Shown: in pieces, positions 1-9,425 of the stretch
Layout of the letters: every line of letters starts with the position of its first letter
Position numbering within the stretch: position 1 is the stretch's first letter
Translations under genes and position numbers: made by a program
The notes under the pieces: model-generated
What the model was told of the DNA's origin: nothing
Database searches by the model: none
The model's input: only the letters and a program-made list of their open reading frames with translations
Assembly (NCBI GenBank): GCA_910574285.1
Contig: CAJTAL010000009.1
Span: 81,210-145,209, forward strand
Direction: 5' to 3'
Origin: Lachnospiraceae bacterium
GTDB lineage: Bacteria; Bacillota; Clostridia; Lachnospirales; Lachnospiraceae
DNA length: 64,000 nucleotides

Positions 1-192
1 GTACAGTTAGGAAGTAGGAGGAAGTTAAGCATTAAGGATAAATGGATTCAGGAAAAGGAAGAAATCCTGATGTATGCTGCGGCTATGATCTATGCAAAGA
101 ATGAGGAATTTCCATATGAGATCCAGTTATCGGATGATATGGTGAAGACAGAGCTTGCTGATATCTCGAACATGACGGTGACCAGGAAATAA
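1..192 (+). CDS. jetA: Wadjet protein JetA, C-terminal end (partial)
   Basis: An open frame enters from the left edge and ends at a TAA at 190-192, giving 63 residues rich in charged helix (for example IQEKEEILMYAAAMIYAKNE). The fragment is too short to identify alone. It is called JetA because the next three genes are jetB, jetC and jetD in the fixed order of Wadjet operons, where JetA is the kleisin-like subunit that bridges the SMC ATPase heads. The N-terminal part lies outside the window. The gap to the jetB start is 25 bases, so the genes are probably co-transcribed. Identification is by context. Confidence 0.7.
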   Translation, partial: VQLGSRRKLSIKDKWIQEKEEILMYAAAMIYAKNEEFPYEIQLSDDMVKTELADISNMTVTRK

Positions 193-217
193 ACACATGA
201 TCAGAAAGGGTATATCT

Positions 218-865
218 ATGAATGATTTCAGTTTTATAGGAAGGATGAGCGAGGAAGATGCATATTTATTCAAGCGGTGTATCCGGAAGATGTTGGAGAC
301 AACGTTTATTGTGGCCGATAAAGATGAAAAATTATATGATTTTATAGCGTCGGAATCGAATCAGTATGATGTCAATATATATCTGGCGGCAATCGGATAC
401 AAAGTCGTGGTGGAAGAACGGATGAAGGTAGCGATGCTGCAGCAGGCGGATGAGGATGTGGAGACTGTAGGGCTGAAAAGAATCAATTTGTACCGTTTTG
501 ATTCAAAACAGATGAAGCTGTTGATGGTGCTTTGGCTCTTATTTTTGGAACGCATGGGATATTCAGATCCGGTGCATATAACGGTAGGAGATATTATTGA
601 TAAATGTAAGATTTATCAGGTTAATATGAAGCCTGCGGAGTTCAAAGATGCATACCGTGTATTTAAGAAATTCAGCCTGATTGATTACAGCGATGATATC
701 GGGACAGAAGATGGGAAAGTACGGTTGTACCCGTCTCTGCAGTTTTGTATGGATATCGGACAGCTAAAGCGGGTGATGGCAGAATATTCCGAGGAGGAAA
801 CCACGGAAGCAGGGGAGAAAGAAGAATTGGAGGAAGAGCCGGAAAGCGAGGATATGGATGAATAA
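218..865 (+). CDS. jetB: Wadjet protein JetB (MukE-like)
   Basis: A 215-residue acidic protein sits between the JetA end and the SMC-like JetC gene. This is the place of JetB, the MukE-like winged-helix subunit that binds the kleisin. I chose the ATG at 218 because AGAAAGGG at 203-210 gives a 7-base spacing; an in-frame ATG at 197 would add seven residues but has no ribosome binding site. The C-terminus is very acidic (runs of Glu after about residue 190). The frame overlaps the JetC start by 8 bases, which suggests translational coupling. From memory, clostridial versions fall in a DUF family different from classical type I JetB; this was not checked. Confidence 0.8.
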   Translation: MNDFSFIGRMSEEDAYLFKRCIRKMLETTFIVADKDEKLYDFIASESNQYDVNIYLAAIGYKVVVEERMKVAMLQQADEDVETVGLKRINLYRFDSKQMKLLMVLWLLFLERMGYSDPVHITVGDIIDKCKIYQVNMKPAEFKDAYRVFKKFSLIDYSDDIGTEDGKVRLYPSLQFCMDIGQLKRVMAEYSEEETTEAGEKEELEEEPESEDMDE

Positions 866-3800
866 GACGGTCTTACGAAAGATACATCTGGTGAACTGGT
901 ACGGATTCGGCGATGAGACGATCCCTGTCTCGGAGGATCTGACCTTGATTTCCGGTGAAAATGAATGCGGGAAATCAACGATACTGGATGCAGTCAAATA
1001 TGCGTATACGGGGGATACACAATTTAATAAGGCGACCAGCGGCTACAATACCGGAGTCGGGAAGAGGAATCTTCTGTCTTATACCCGGTGTCTCATAGAT
1101 GCCAGCGCCGGGATCTATGCAAGGCCTGCGGATAAGATACCGGTTGTGTATACGCATATTGCTTTGGAGTACTATGATCAGATCAATGAGAATCCTTTTG
1201 TATTGGGCGTGGTAATCGAAACGGCTGTTACTGACATACGGGGAAACCACTGGTACGCAGCAGACGGGAAGACGATGGAGGAGCTTATATTTGTATATGA
1301 AGAGGATGCCGTTAGAAAACCTTATGACGCGTCTGGTTTCCAGAAGAGAAACGGCGTGCAGATGAAGAATAAGAAAGAGGGCATTACTTTATTCATGCAG
1401 ATGGTAGGGCTTAAACTCCCGTTTCAGGAGGTGCCGAAGTACCAGAGAAAGCTCAGGAACATTATGGCGTATAATCCTGCCGCGAAGATCCAGGAATTTA
1501 TCAAGGAGTCTGTGTTAGAAGAGCATGACGTTAATTTCGATAAGTTGAAAGAGGCGAAGAAGAATATAGAGCAGATCAACGGAAGCCTGGAGCAGATCAA
1601 TCAGGAACTGCAGGATTTAGATTCTATATTAGCGGATTTTGACGAGCATGACAGGAAAGCCCTTCGATTGAAGGTAGACGATATTAAGGTCAAATATAAG
1701 AAACTCGTCCAATATCAACAGGAGATTCAGGAGACGGAAGGGTTCATCCGGGAAGGTACGGTTAAGTGTGAAGCTTTGGAGAAAGCGATTCAGGAACAGG
1801 ACAGGAAGATTGAGAAGATTGATCTGAATTATTCTGAGACAAAGGAAGCACTCCGCAAATTGGATGTGTCGAAAGCGATCAGTGCGTCGGAGCAGATGAT
1901 CCGTACCTATGAGGAACAATTAGCTGTTCTTGAGAGGGAGAAAGAGAGCCTTGAAAGATTTCAGAGACGGATGCAGGAAGTAATCCTTCAGTTAAACGAA
2001 GCGGGGATGCAGATAGAGGAAGCCGGGATGGTAGGTCTGCTGAGTTCCAGGGAAGCCGGGGTGGCAGAGAAGCAGAGGTTTCTCAATTCTTTGAAGGAAG
2101 AGATCCAAAGATGCCGCGACCGCCTGATCGAAACGAATACTTTACTTAAAGAAGAATTAAAAGATGTTCAGAGAGAATGGATTGAACAGAATGGAATTAT
2201 CGAGAGCTGTACGAAGAGCCAGGCGGATTATTCCCATGTACAGGAGCAGCTTGTACTGTTAAAGGAGATCAACCGTGAGTTTAAGAGACAGGGGATCCAG
2301 GACGAGGCACATATGGCGTGTGAATATGTGGTAGAACTTAAGGATGAGGAATGGAGAGATGCCATAGAGACATTCCTGGGGATACACCGCTATGCGGTTA
2401 TTGTCGCACCCGCATCTTTTGATGCGGCAAACGCTGTGCTGGATCGGTCGAAACATCGTTATGTAGAATTGGTGAATACCAAAAGGCTCATGCAAAGGAG
2501 GTCGGAGTGTGAAGAGGATTCCGTATTTCATTACTTGCATATCCAGAACGAGACTGCGGCAGAATACTTTAAATTTTGGCTTGGCAGGATCCATGCGGTT
2601 GATATCGCGGATGTTCCGAAGTATGATAACGCTATGTCCAGGGAAGGGAAGCTTGCCCGAAACATGGCGGTGACCTATATGAATATTGGAAGGATAAAAA
2701 GCTATTGCCTGGGCGGAGAGGCGATCGAACTGAACCGAAGAGCCGCCGAGAAGAGATTGAAAGAACTGGAAAATCAGGAAAAAGAGATACTGGCCGAACA
2801 AAACATCTTGCAGAACCAATCGGAATATTTCAAGACAAGCCTGGATTATTTTAAAGAATATAATCTGAACGCCCACAGAGAAGCAGCAAAAGTAACAGCC
2901 GATTTGAGCGAAGAGAGAGGACGCTATCAGGAATTATTGAAAGCGCAGCAGCAGAATGAAGAATTCATGGCGTTGAATGACCGTGTACGTGAGTTGGGAA
3001 AACAGTTGGAGGATATGAAGAAAACCCAGAACGAAAACCTGCGGACAAAGACGGTTCTGGAAACGACGATATCTCAGAAAGAAGAAAGCGTCAGGAGACT
3101 GAAAGCAGAAGAAGATAAGAAAAAAGCAGAGTTAGAAGAGGAACGCGTCTCAAATCATTCCGCCATGGAGAAAGCCATCGAGGAGTATGACGGTTACCTG
3201 GCGGGCGCGAATCAAAACGGCGGTCTGATGCAGCATGAATCGAAACAGCGGATGGATCGGAGAGTCAGGGAATTAGAAGGAGACATCAGGGGAAAACAGC
3301 AGACCTATAACAACCGAAAGCAGGAGATTGATAAACTTCCGGTAGGGTTCGACTGTGAAGCTGCTTATCAGAAAAGAAGGGGAAGGATATGGATCGATAA
3401 TCTGCAGGGAATACAGCAGAAGCTGAAAGAACAAACACTGACTTATGAGAGGATTTTTAAGCGGGAATTTGTGCTTGGTATTTATGAAGCGGCGAAAGAT
3501 GCGAGGAGCGATATCTCAGATATCAATAAAGAACTGCGAAAGCTTCAATTCTCTACCAAATACCAATTCGATGTGAAGTTATTAAATGATAACTCTGATT
3601 ATGCGAAGATTCTGCGTTATGCAGAATATCTGCAGGAAACCAACAATATGCTGGACGGGCAGTTTTCATTTACCGGTCTTATGGGATATGAAGATGATGA
3701 AGTCGAGACGAGAGAGAAGGAGATCAGAGATATCATTAATAAAATCATTGATCAGAACGATCTGACGCAGATAAAGAGATTCGCGGATTACCGAAATTAT

Positions 3801-4172
3801 ATGAGTTATGAGATTATCATCAATAACGACGAAGTAAAAGACGGGAAATTGTCAAAGCAGGTGGGCTATAACTCGGGAGCGGGAACACAGATTCCGTATA
3901 CTCTGATCTTATCGGCGGCATTGTCCATGCTTTACAATGTCAGAGTGAATTCTGTGCGTATGATTTTTATTGACGAGCCTTTTGAGAAGATGAGCGACCA
4001 CAATATTAAACTGATGTTGGATTTCTTTAAAAATCAGCATTTTCAAGTGATTTTTTGCGCACCGCCTAACAAATTAGACTCTATAGGCAACGAATGCGGT
4101 GTGATTATACCTGTTCTGAAAGTAAGTAATGATAATATGCAGATAGGAAAGGTTAAGTTCTATGCACAATAA
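858..4172 (+). CDS. jetC: Wadjet SMC-like ATPase JetC
   Basis: This 1104-residue protein has SMC architecture. An N-terminal Walker A, GENECGKST, lies at residues 33-41. Two long coiled-coil stretches (roughly 215-460 and 640-860) flank a hinge-like region. A C-terminal ATPase half carries a signature-like segment (GYNSGAGTQIPYTLILSAAL) and a Walker B ending in IDEP with D1039 and E1040. In the Wadjet family this subunit forms the MukB-like motor that extrudes and senses small circular DNA, so that JetD can cleave it. The gene overlaps jetB by 8 bases and jetD by 11 bases, so subunit ratios are probably set by translational coupling. Both catalytic ATPase motifs look intact. Confidence 0.92.
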   Translation: MNKTVLRKIHLVNWYGFGDETIPVSEDLTLISGENECGKSTILDAVKYAYTGDTQFNKATSGYNTGVGKRNLLSYTRCLIDASAGIYARPADKIPVVYTHIALEYYDQINENPFVLGVVIETAVTDIRGNHWYAADGKTMEELIFVYEEDAVRKPYDASGFQKRNGVQMKNKKEGITLFMQMVGLKLPFQEVPKYQRKLRNIMAYNPAAKIQEFIKESVLEEHDVNFDKLKEAKKNIEQINGSLEQINQELQDLDSILADFDEHDRKALRLKVDDIKVKYKKLVQYQQEIQETEGFIREGTVKCEALEKAIQEQDRKIEKIDLNYSETKEALRKLDVSKAISASEQMIRTYEEQLAVLEREKESLERFQRRMQEVILQLNEAGMQIEEAGMVGLLSSREAGVAEKQRFLNSLKEEIQRCRDRLIETNTLLKEELKDVQREWIEQNGIIESCTKSQADYSHVQEQLVLLKEINREFKRQGIQDEAHMACEYVVELKDEEWRDAIETFLGIHRYAVIVAPASFDAANAVLDRSKHRYVELVNTKRLMQRRSECEEDSVFHYLHIQNETAAEYFKFWLGRIHAVDIADVPKYDNAMSREGKLARNMAVTYMNIGRIKSYCLGGEAIELNRRAAEKRLKELENQEKEILAEQNILQNQSEYFKTSLDYFKEYNLNAHREAAKVTADLSEERGRYQELLKAQQQNEEFMALNDRVRELGKQLEDMKKTQNENLRTKTVLETTISQKEESVRRLKAEEDKKKAELEEERVSNHSAMEKAIEEYDGYLAGANQNGGLMQHESKQRMDRRVRELEGDIRGKQQTYNNRKQEIDKLPVGFDCEAAYQKRRGRIWIDNLQGIQQKLKEQTLTYERIFKREFVLGIYEAAKDARSDISDINKELRKLQFSTKYQFDVKLLNDNSDYAKILRYAEYLQETNNMLDGQFSFTGLMGYEDDEVETREKEIRDIINKIIDQNDLTQIKRFADYRNYMSYEIIINNDEVKDGKLSKQVGYNSGAGTQIPYTLILSAALSMLYNVRVNSVRMIFIDEPFEKMSDHNIKLMLDFFKNQHFQVIFCAPPNKLDSIGNECGVIIPVLKVSNDNMQIGKVKFYAQ

Positions 4173-5391
4173 TGATACTAAAGATTATAAAAAAGTTATT
4201 ATTGAAGTGCTGTTGAGAAAGTATTATAATCGGCATGCCAAAAATATGAGTACAAACCGGAGGATTATTCTTAAGCCTACGGAAATTTATAGAAATTATG
4301 CGAAAAATAATGCGGATATAATCGAGAAACAATCGTTTAATGAGGACGTGACAGAGCTTAAGAGTATGGGAATTATTTCTGTGGATTATCTGAAGTATAG
4401 CGAAGACATTGAAAAGATATATCTCTGTGAAGAGAAGTTTGAGACAATGTGTGAGTATCTCAGGGATGTGTATGGTGTGATTCCTCAAAGTGTAGTTTCC
4501 AGGCAGGTGAGGGATATTATAGAGGCATATTCTCATGCAGGTATAATCGTGCAAAAGTATAGCGAGGATATTCTTGCGCAGATCGAAGATCCGAGAAAAT
4601 TAGTCGATTATGAAAGAGTGAAAGCGAATTTGAAAATGCTTTATTTCTTGGAGAAAAATAAGGAAGATCTGTATGTGCGTGAGGCTTCGATTCTGGTATA
4701 TGGTGATTCAAAGTGGTTTGAGAATCATAACTATGATGAGATATGTACATTGTTAAAAAATACAGTCAATATTCCAAGGAAAGAAGATGAAAGAAATGAC
4801 ACGATATTAGCACATTATCATATTATGCCGACGGAGCAGGAGGTTTTTATAAAAGGAGATTGGAAGATCAAGTGGGAACAATATATATTGGAGACGGACA
4901 GGCTTCAAGGCGGTATTGCGATAGCGACGAAAGATATCTGGAGTATACGGAGGATTACCGTAAACTCATCGAATCTGCTGACAGTTGAAAATAAGACATC
5001 TTATCAGAGGCTTAAGGGTCATAATATGGCGATAATGTATTTGGGAGGATTCGCGAGCTGGCATCAAATACAGTTTTTGAAAAAAGTAATCCAGGATAAC
5101 CCAAATATAACATATCTTCATTTTGGAGATATAGATATAGGAGGTTTCCTGATTCATAAGCACTTATGCAGGGAAACGTCAAAGAACTTCAGGTTATTTT
5201 GTATGGGTGTAAGTCAGCTCCGAGATAAAAGGTTCCAAAATTGTTTGAAGAAACTAACGGAACATGATTTGGTCAGATTAGAAGGATTCCCGGAAGAAGA
5301 TCCTTACCGGGAAGTATTAGCGTATATGAAAGAATTCAATGTAAAGCTAGAGCAAGAAATTGTGAGCTATTATTTAGAATCGGAAGCTTAA
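4162..5391 (+). CDS. jetD: Wadjet nuclease subunit JetD (Toprim)
   Basis: This 409-residue protein has an N-terminal helical/winged region and a C-terminal Toprim-like domain (DUF2220 type). The Toprim acidic residues are visible: E276 in LLTVENKTSY, and D323 and D325 in LHFGDIDIGG. In Wadjet systems JetD is the topoisomerase VI-like nuclease that cuts plasmid DNA after loop extrusion by JetABC. The start overlaps jetC by 11 bases. The gene looks more AT-rich than its neighbours, which may reflect transfer, though I did not compute this. Its stop overlaps by 4 bases the stop of the convergent chloride channel gene, so no terminator space exists between them. Confidence 0.92.
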   Translation: MHNNDTKDYKKVIIEVLLRKYYNRHAKNMSTNRRIILKPTEIYRNYAKNNADIIEKQSFNEDVTELKSMGIISVDYLKYSEDIEKIYLCEEKFETMCEYLRDVYGVIPQSVVSRQVRDIIEAYSHAGIIVQKYSEDILAQIEDPRKLVDYERVKANLKMLYFLEKNKEDLYVREASILVYGDSKWFENHNYDEICTLLKNTVNIPRKEDERNDTILAHYHIMPTEQEVFIKGDWKIKWEQYILETDRLQGGIAIATKDIWSIRRITVNSSNLLTVENKTSYQRLKGHNMAIMYLGGFASWHQIQFLKKVIQDNPNITYLHFGDIDIGGFLIHKHLCRETSKNFRLFCMGVSQLRDKRFQNCLKKLTEHDLVRLEGFPEEDPYREVLAYMKEFNVKLEQEIVSYYLESEA

Positions 5392-6602
5392 CGGGAGCTT
5401 CTGCTCCCGATTGCGGCGGAGAGGAATATCCATACAAACATTTTGACAGGAAAGCAGAGGAACAGTACCATGGTCACGGCGAGGGGCTTCTTCATGATTC
5501 CGCCTAAGAGGGAGGCAGTAACAACGGCCGCGGCAAATACAACGTGTCCGGCGCTGTCCGGAAATACAAGGCACGCGATTCCATAGCCCAGGCATACGCC
5601 CGCAAAGATAACAGGGAAGAAATGTCCTCCCTTCAGCCCGGATAAGATGCAGATGTTGGTCAGAAGTACCTTAAAGAAAGCCATGCCGATAAGCAAAAGC
5701 GGCAGATATTCTGAATAGGTATCCATAAGTATACCAAGCTGCTCTTCACCTGAGAACATGGCTGCAGGTACGGCAAAGCCGGCGATCCCAAGGCAGAGTC
5801 CGCCTGTGATTTCCCTCCAGACAGGAGGAATCTTTCCGGCCAGACCTTCGCATCCATGATGGGTAAGCTGGTAGAACCTGGCGAGGATACAGCCGCACAG
5901 AATATAGGGAATTATCATCAGATAATCCGCCCGCTTTAATTCCTGTGCCGAAAATGACGGGAAACCTTCCATTCCTGCCCCGAACAGATGGGACAACAGT
6001 AGATAGACGCCGAATCCCGACGCAATCGTAAGTCCATAGATAAAGATTTTGGAGGTTCTTGTAATGTCAGGAATCTCTTTTTCTTTGTTGTCCTCTTCGA
6101 CGGCAAAGATTCCGAATAAGGGAGAATGGAAGAGAAGGCTTAAAGTAACCGCCATGCCGATTTCCGAGTATTCTCTTGTATTTCCCCTGGCAAACTTCAG
6201 ATTGTCACCTGCCCAGTAACATAATCCGACGATAATCCCGGTCAGTCCGGCTTCCGGTCCGACGCTGCTTCCGATGACTAAAGGAAGGAAAGCGGCAAGG
6301 AGCATGACGGGCATGTTCCGGTATTCATAGCGTTTCTCGCTTTTTACTTTTCCGAGAACAACGGTCAGTTCTTCCGGATAATCTCCGCATCTTTTCCGCA
6401 GAATACCGATCAGAGCGCCGCCGGCAGTACAGACCAGTACAGTGTAAAAAGGCAGATGGGATTTCCCGGGAATCCATTCCCAGATTAAAGACGAAGTGAG
6501 GGAAACTGCTTTCAGGAACAGCCAGATCACTGTACTTATGAAAGCACCGATGATGACACAGAACAAACTTAAATTCAGTTGATTCTTGTATTTTACGTTC
6601 AT
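5388..6602 (-). CDS. ClC-family chloride channel/transporter
   Basis: A 404-residue polytopic membrane protein with ClC motifs. GSSVGPEAGL at residues 111-120 keeps the glutamate that acts as the gate in ClC proteins, although the usual G-R/K-E-G-P reads G-P-E-A-G here. GLKGGHFFPVIFAG near the C-terminus matches the second anion-site loop. It probably moves chloride or a similar anion across the cytoplasmic membrane. I chose the ATG at 6602 because GAAGGG lies 9 bases upstream; the frame stays open further upstream but without a site. It lies 124 bases downstream of the histidine kinase gene on the same strand and could share its transcript. Its ion selectivity cannot be told from sequence. 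Confidence 0.88.
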   Translation of the reverse strand: MNVKYKNQLNLSLFCVIIGAFISTVIWLFLKAVSLTSSLIWEWIPGKSHLPFYTVLVCTAGGALIGILRKRCGDYPEELTVVLGKVKSEKRYEYRNMPVMLLAAFLPLVIGSSVGPEAGLTGIIVGLCYWAGDNLKFARGNTREYSEIGMAVTLSLLFHSPLFGIFAVEEDNKEKEIPDITRTSKIFIYGLTIASGFGVYLLLSHLFGAGMEGFPSFSAQELKRADYLMIIPYILCGCILARFYQLTHHGCEGLAGKIPPVWREITGGLCLGIAGFAVPAAMFSGEEQLGILMDTYSEYLPLLLIGMAFFKVLLTNICILSGLKGGHFFPVIFAGVCLGYGIACLVFPDSAGHVVFAAAVVTASLLGGIMKKPLAVTMVLFLCFPVKMFVWIFLSAAIGSRSSR

Positions 6603-6726
6603 GATTTTCATCCCTTCAATAATAGTACAGCAGACAAACGGCAAAGTTATCTTAATTATAACAGCCAATAAAGAAGGAATCTTCTGATCTGTGGTAAAAA
6701 GCAGTTTTTTGTGGTAAAAAAGCGGT

Positions 6727-8538
6727 TTAATCCAGCCGCAGGTATACCGAAGATGAGAATACAGTATTCTCTGCCTCGAAGCGGCACCCGCCTCCATATT
6801 TCTCTGCAATGGAACGAACGGACCAAAGTCCGGTGCCGCCGCCCGGTTTTCTGGAGCGGAAGCTGCCTTCCGATGTCCGGCAGATATCGGTGTACCGGTT
6901 ATCCATTACGATAGTGAGTATCCCGTCCGCAAACCTGCCGCGCATGCGGATAAAGGGTGAATCAGCTTTGGCGCAGGCTGTCACCGCGTTTTCCAGCAGG
7001 TTTCCGACTATGATACAGAGTGCATGGACAGGAACACGGCCGGTCTCTTCCGGGATATCCAGTTTGATGGAACAGTCTGCGATGCCGGAGCGAACGGCCA
7101 TATCCTGATAATAGAGAGCCACTGCATTGACCGACTCATTTCTGCAGACCGGAGGAAATTTTTCGCCTGTGGAAGGCACGGACAGGGCATTCAGATAGGC
7201 AACGGCAGCATTTGTCTCATCTTTTTCCAAATAGTCCCGCAGCGCGGCTATATGATGCCGGAAATCATGACGCTGCTGCTTTTCCTGTATGGCAGTTTCT
7301 GTGATTCGTTTGTAGTGTTCTTCCTGCATCCTGGTCTGTCTTTCCAAAAGGGACAATTCTTTTTCCAACTTGTGGTTCTGTTCCCGCAGCGCCAGCATCT
7401 CTGCCATAAAATGTCCGCACTGAATACTGACCATTATCATAAAAAGCAGGACGCCTATCTGAAAGAAAAAGGATTTCTGCACATTCAGATGGAACAGATA
7501 ATAGTTCCCTGCTTCCAGAAGGGCGGACACGGCCAGTACAGCCGTGGGCAGAAGAAGCCTGCGGGCCATCAGGTTCTCGAAGCGTATGCTTTCCCACAGG
7601 GCAGTTCCGGCCAGGATGCAGAGGCAGGAAGGAGTCAGAACGTGAAACAGGTACATGCTTCTTGACAGGGATATAATGCCAAGGAGCTGCAGCAGCGCAG
7701 CTCCGCAGACAGAAAATTCCAAAAGAACGCACAATATCTCAAGCAGCACCTGGGTATGCGGGCGCAGCACCACCATGCCGAAGCGCAGAAGCGGGACGGC
7801 CAGGGAGAACAGTCCCAGAAAGGCCAGCAGGTACAGGAAAGAAGGGCTGTCTATGAACAATCCTGTCAGATTGCATTCTCCAAAGGACCAGGCGCCGGTA
7901 CACAGGGAGAACAGTCCCAGCCAGAAAAAGGTCATCCCCGATTCATCAAAGCGGGTGAAAATCGGGGTGACTAAAGCCAGGATTATCCCCAGAGCCAGAA
8001 GAACTATAGAAAAAAACAGAGAAAACCCCATTTCCGAGAACAGATGTATCATGAGTTCCGACGGACTTCCTAACAAGAGGGGGTGAAGCGTAGCTGTATC
8101 TCGCTGGGACGGAGAGAGATATTCCAGTGTGAGAGTTACCTTATGTCCGGTTTCCGGCAGAGCTACAAGCGCTGTCTTTGTAGGAGGATCCAGCAGGAAT
8201 GCAGGAAGGCTTCCGTCGCTCCCGTACTGATATACCATCTGCCCGTCCACAGAAAGCTTCACAGGTGTGTAGACGGTTTTTATATACAGGTAATCTCCCG
8301 GCTTTGGACGGATCTGAGCAGTCAGAGTCAGAGGAGTGCGCGGGGAAAGAGGGGAAAAGGAGCGGGGAAGCCGGATATGTTCATCATCTATGGTCCATCC
8401 GGAAATAGTTTCCACATCTTCGTGTTCTTTCTCTTCTGATCGAAATAAAAGTACTGAGCAGAACAATAATGTGATAAGAACTAAAAAAGACAGAGATAAT
8501 GCTGCCATCACAGTTCGCCGTATTTTATGTATTTTCAT
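6727..8538 (-). CDS. GHKL sensor histidine kinase, 7TM type
   Basis: A 603-residue membrane sensor. It has an N-terminal membrane anchor (about 12-32), an extracytoplasmic beta-rich domain (about 45-160), then about seven hydrophobic segments (about 165-370), a short coiled coil and a GHKL kinase module. The phosphoacceptor is probably H424 in RHDFRHHIAALRDYL. The N-box reads VGNLLENAVTACAKA and the glycine box GGGTGLWSVRSIAEKYG. This layout resembles 7TMR-DISM/GHKL kinases paired with LytTR regulators. Its start overlaps the stop of the response regulator gene by 4 bases (ATGA), so the two are co-translated. The ligand is unknown. Confidence 0.88.
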   Translation of the reverse strand: MKIHKIRRTVMAALSLSFLVLITLLFCSVLLFRSEEKEHEDVETISGWTIDDEHIRLPRSFSPLSPRTPLTLTAQIRPKPGDYLYIKTVYTPVKLSVDGQMVYQYGSDGSLPAFLLDPPTKTALVALPETGHKVTLTLEYLSPSQRDTATLHPLLLGSPSELMIHLFSEMGFSLFFSIVLLALGIILALVTPIFTRFDESGMTFFWLGLFSLCTGAWSFGECNLTGLFIDSPSFLYLLAFLGLFSLAVPLLRFGMVVLRPHTQVLLEILCVLLEFSVCGAALLQLLGIISLSRSMYLFHVLTPSCLCILAGTALWESIRFENLMARRLLLPTAVLAVSALLEAGNYYLFHLNVQKSFFFQIGVLLFMIMVSIQCGHFMAEMLALREQNHKLEKELSLLERQTRMQEEHYKRITETAIQEKQQRHDFRHHIAALRDYLEKDETNAAVAYLNALSVPSTGEKFPPVCRNESVNAVALYYQDMAVRSGIADCSIKLDIPEETGRVPVHALCIIVGNLLENAVTACAKADSPFIRMRGRFADGILTIVMDNRYTDICRTSEGSFRSRKPGGGTGLWSVRSIAEKYGGGCRFEAENTVFSSSVYLRLD

Positions 8539-9260
8539 AGACCCTCGTCCTTTCGGGCCCGGGCAAACAGCCAGTCTGTCCAGGCAATCTTTGCTTTTTT
8601 CAGACGATCACGCCGTATATAGACATTCTGTCCGTCTTTCATGTTAAAAACCAACAGTTTGTGATCGATACCTGTCACATAAGAAAGGTTCGCCAGATAG
8701 CTCTTATGGCTGCGGAAGAAAGGAAACCCGGCAAGCTGGGGTTCCAGTTCATCCAAACGGCCTTTTGCCTGCTCCATCCCGCCGCCGTCAAAACGCATCA
8801 GCAGATAATGTGCTTTCTGTTCTACAGAGATTAGACGTCTGATGGGCAGATACAGCTTTTTTCCCTGCAGAATTACTTCGGCATCCGCCTGCAGCCGCCA
8901 CTGAGACGCAAGGGCGATGGCATCGTCTATATCTTCCTGAGTTACAGGCTTTTCGATATACTTTGCTACTTTCAGACGGTAACCGTCCAGGGCATGGTCC
9001 CGGCTGGTGGTGACAAATGCCACCGGCAGTTCTGACTCAAGTTCCCGCAGCCGTCTCACTGTCTCCACACCGGACATCCCTTCCAAATAAATATCCATGA
9101 ATACCATATCATAATATCCCGGCCGGTAATCTCCCAAGAATGATTCTCCGCTGTCAAATGCCGTGACTCTGGCCGGGGTTGGTCTGTCCTGGATGAGATG
9201 AGTCAGCCGCTTTAGTTCCTCTTTATCATCTTCGCAAAGCGCAATCTGTAATTCTTCCAC
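8535..9260 (-). CDS. LytTR-family response regulator
   Basis: A 241-residue regulator with a receiver domain (about 1-120) and a C-terminal LytTR DNA-binding domain (about 135-235). The acidic pocket E10-D11-D12 and the phosphorylation site D56 (FMDIYLEG) are intact. I chose a GTG start because AGGAGG lies 8 bases upstream; an ATG 14 codons earlier lies too close to the promoter. The gene is coupled to the GHKL kinase by a 4-base overlap, so the two form a two-component system. A consensus promoter lies just upstream on the minus strand. Possible targets are its own operon and the ClC gene, but this is inference. Confidence 0.9.
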   Translation of the reverse strand: MEELQIALCEDDKEELKRLTHLIQDRPTPARVTAFDSGESFLGDYRPGYYDMVFMDIYLEGMSGVETVRRLRELESELPVAFVTTSRDHALDGYRLKVAKYIEKPVTQEDIDDAIALASQWRLQADAEVILQGKKLYLPIRRLISVEQKAHYLLMRFDGGGMEQAKGRLDELEPQLAGFPFFRSHKSYLANLSYVTGIDHKLLVFNMKDGQNVYIRRDRLKKAKIAWTDWLFARARKDEGL

Positions 9261-9284
9261 GCGAAATTCCTCCTGTTTCTGAAC

Positions 9285-9313
9285 AGTATAGGGTAAAATC
9301 ACAAAAATGTCAA
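9285..9313 (-). promoter_or_regulatory. SigA-type promoter of the LytTR/GHKL operon
   Basis: On the minus strand, TTGACA (9308-9313) and TATACT (9285-9290) are separated by 17 bases. This is a near-consensus housekeeping promoter. The start of transcription should fall near 9278, leaving a very short leader before the ribosome binding site of the response regulator. Confidence 0.75.
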
Positions 9314-9425
9314 TTTGTCAAGTACGAGTTTTGAACAAAGCCATACATTTTTAGTACTGGAAAAAATGATAAAAACTCATAAAATAGAATAATATCTGTA
9401 TGTGAAACAGGGGGTAATCTGAGGG

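Noticed and set aside
7024..7665. A 213-codon plus-strand frame inside the histidine kinase gene.
   Set aside because: It lies antisense to a clear GHKL kinase, has no ribosome binding site and a composition typical of a reverse reading.
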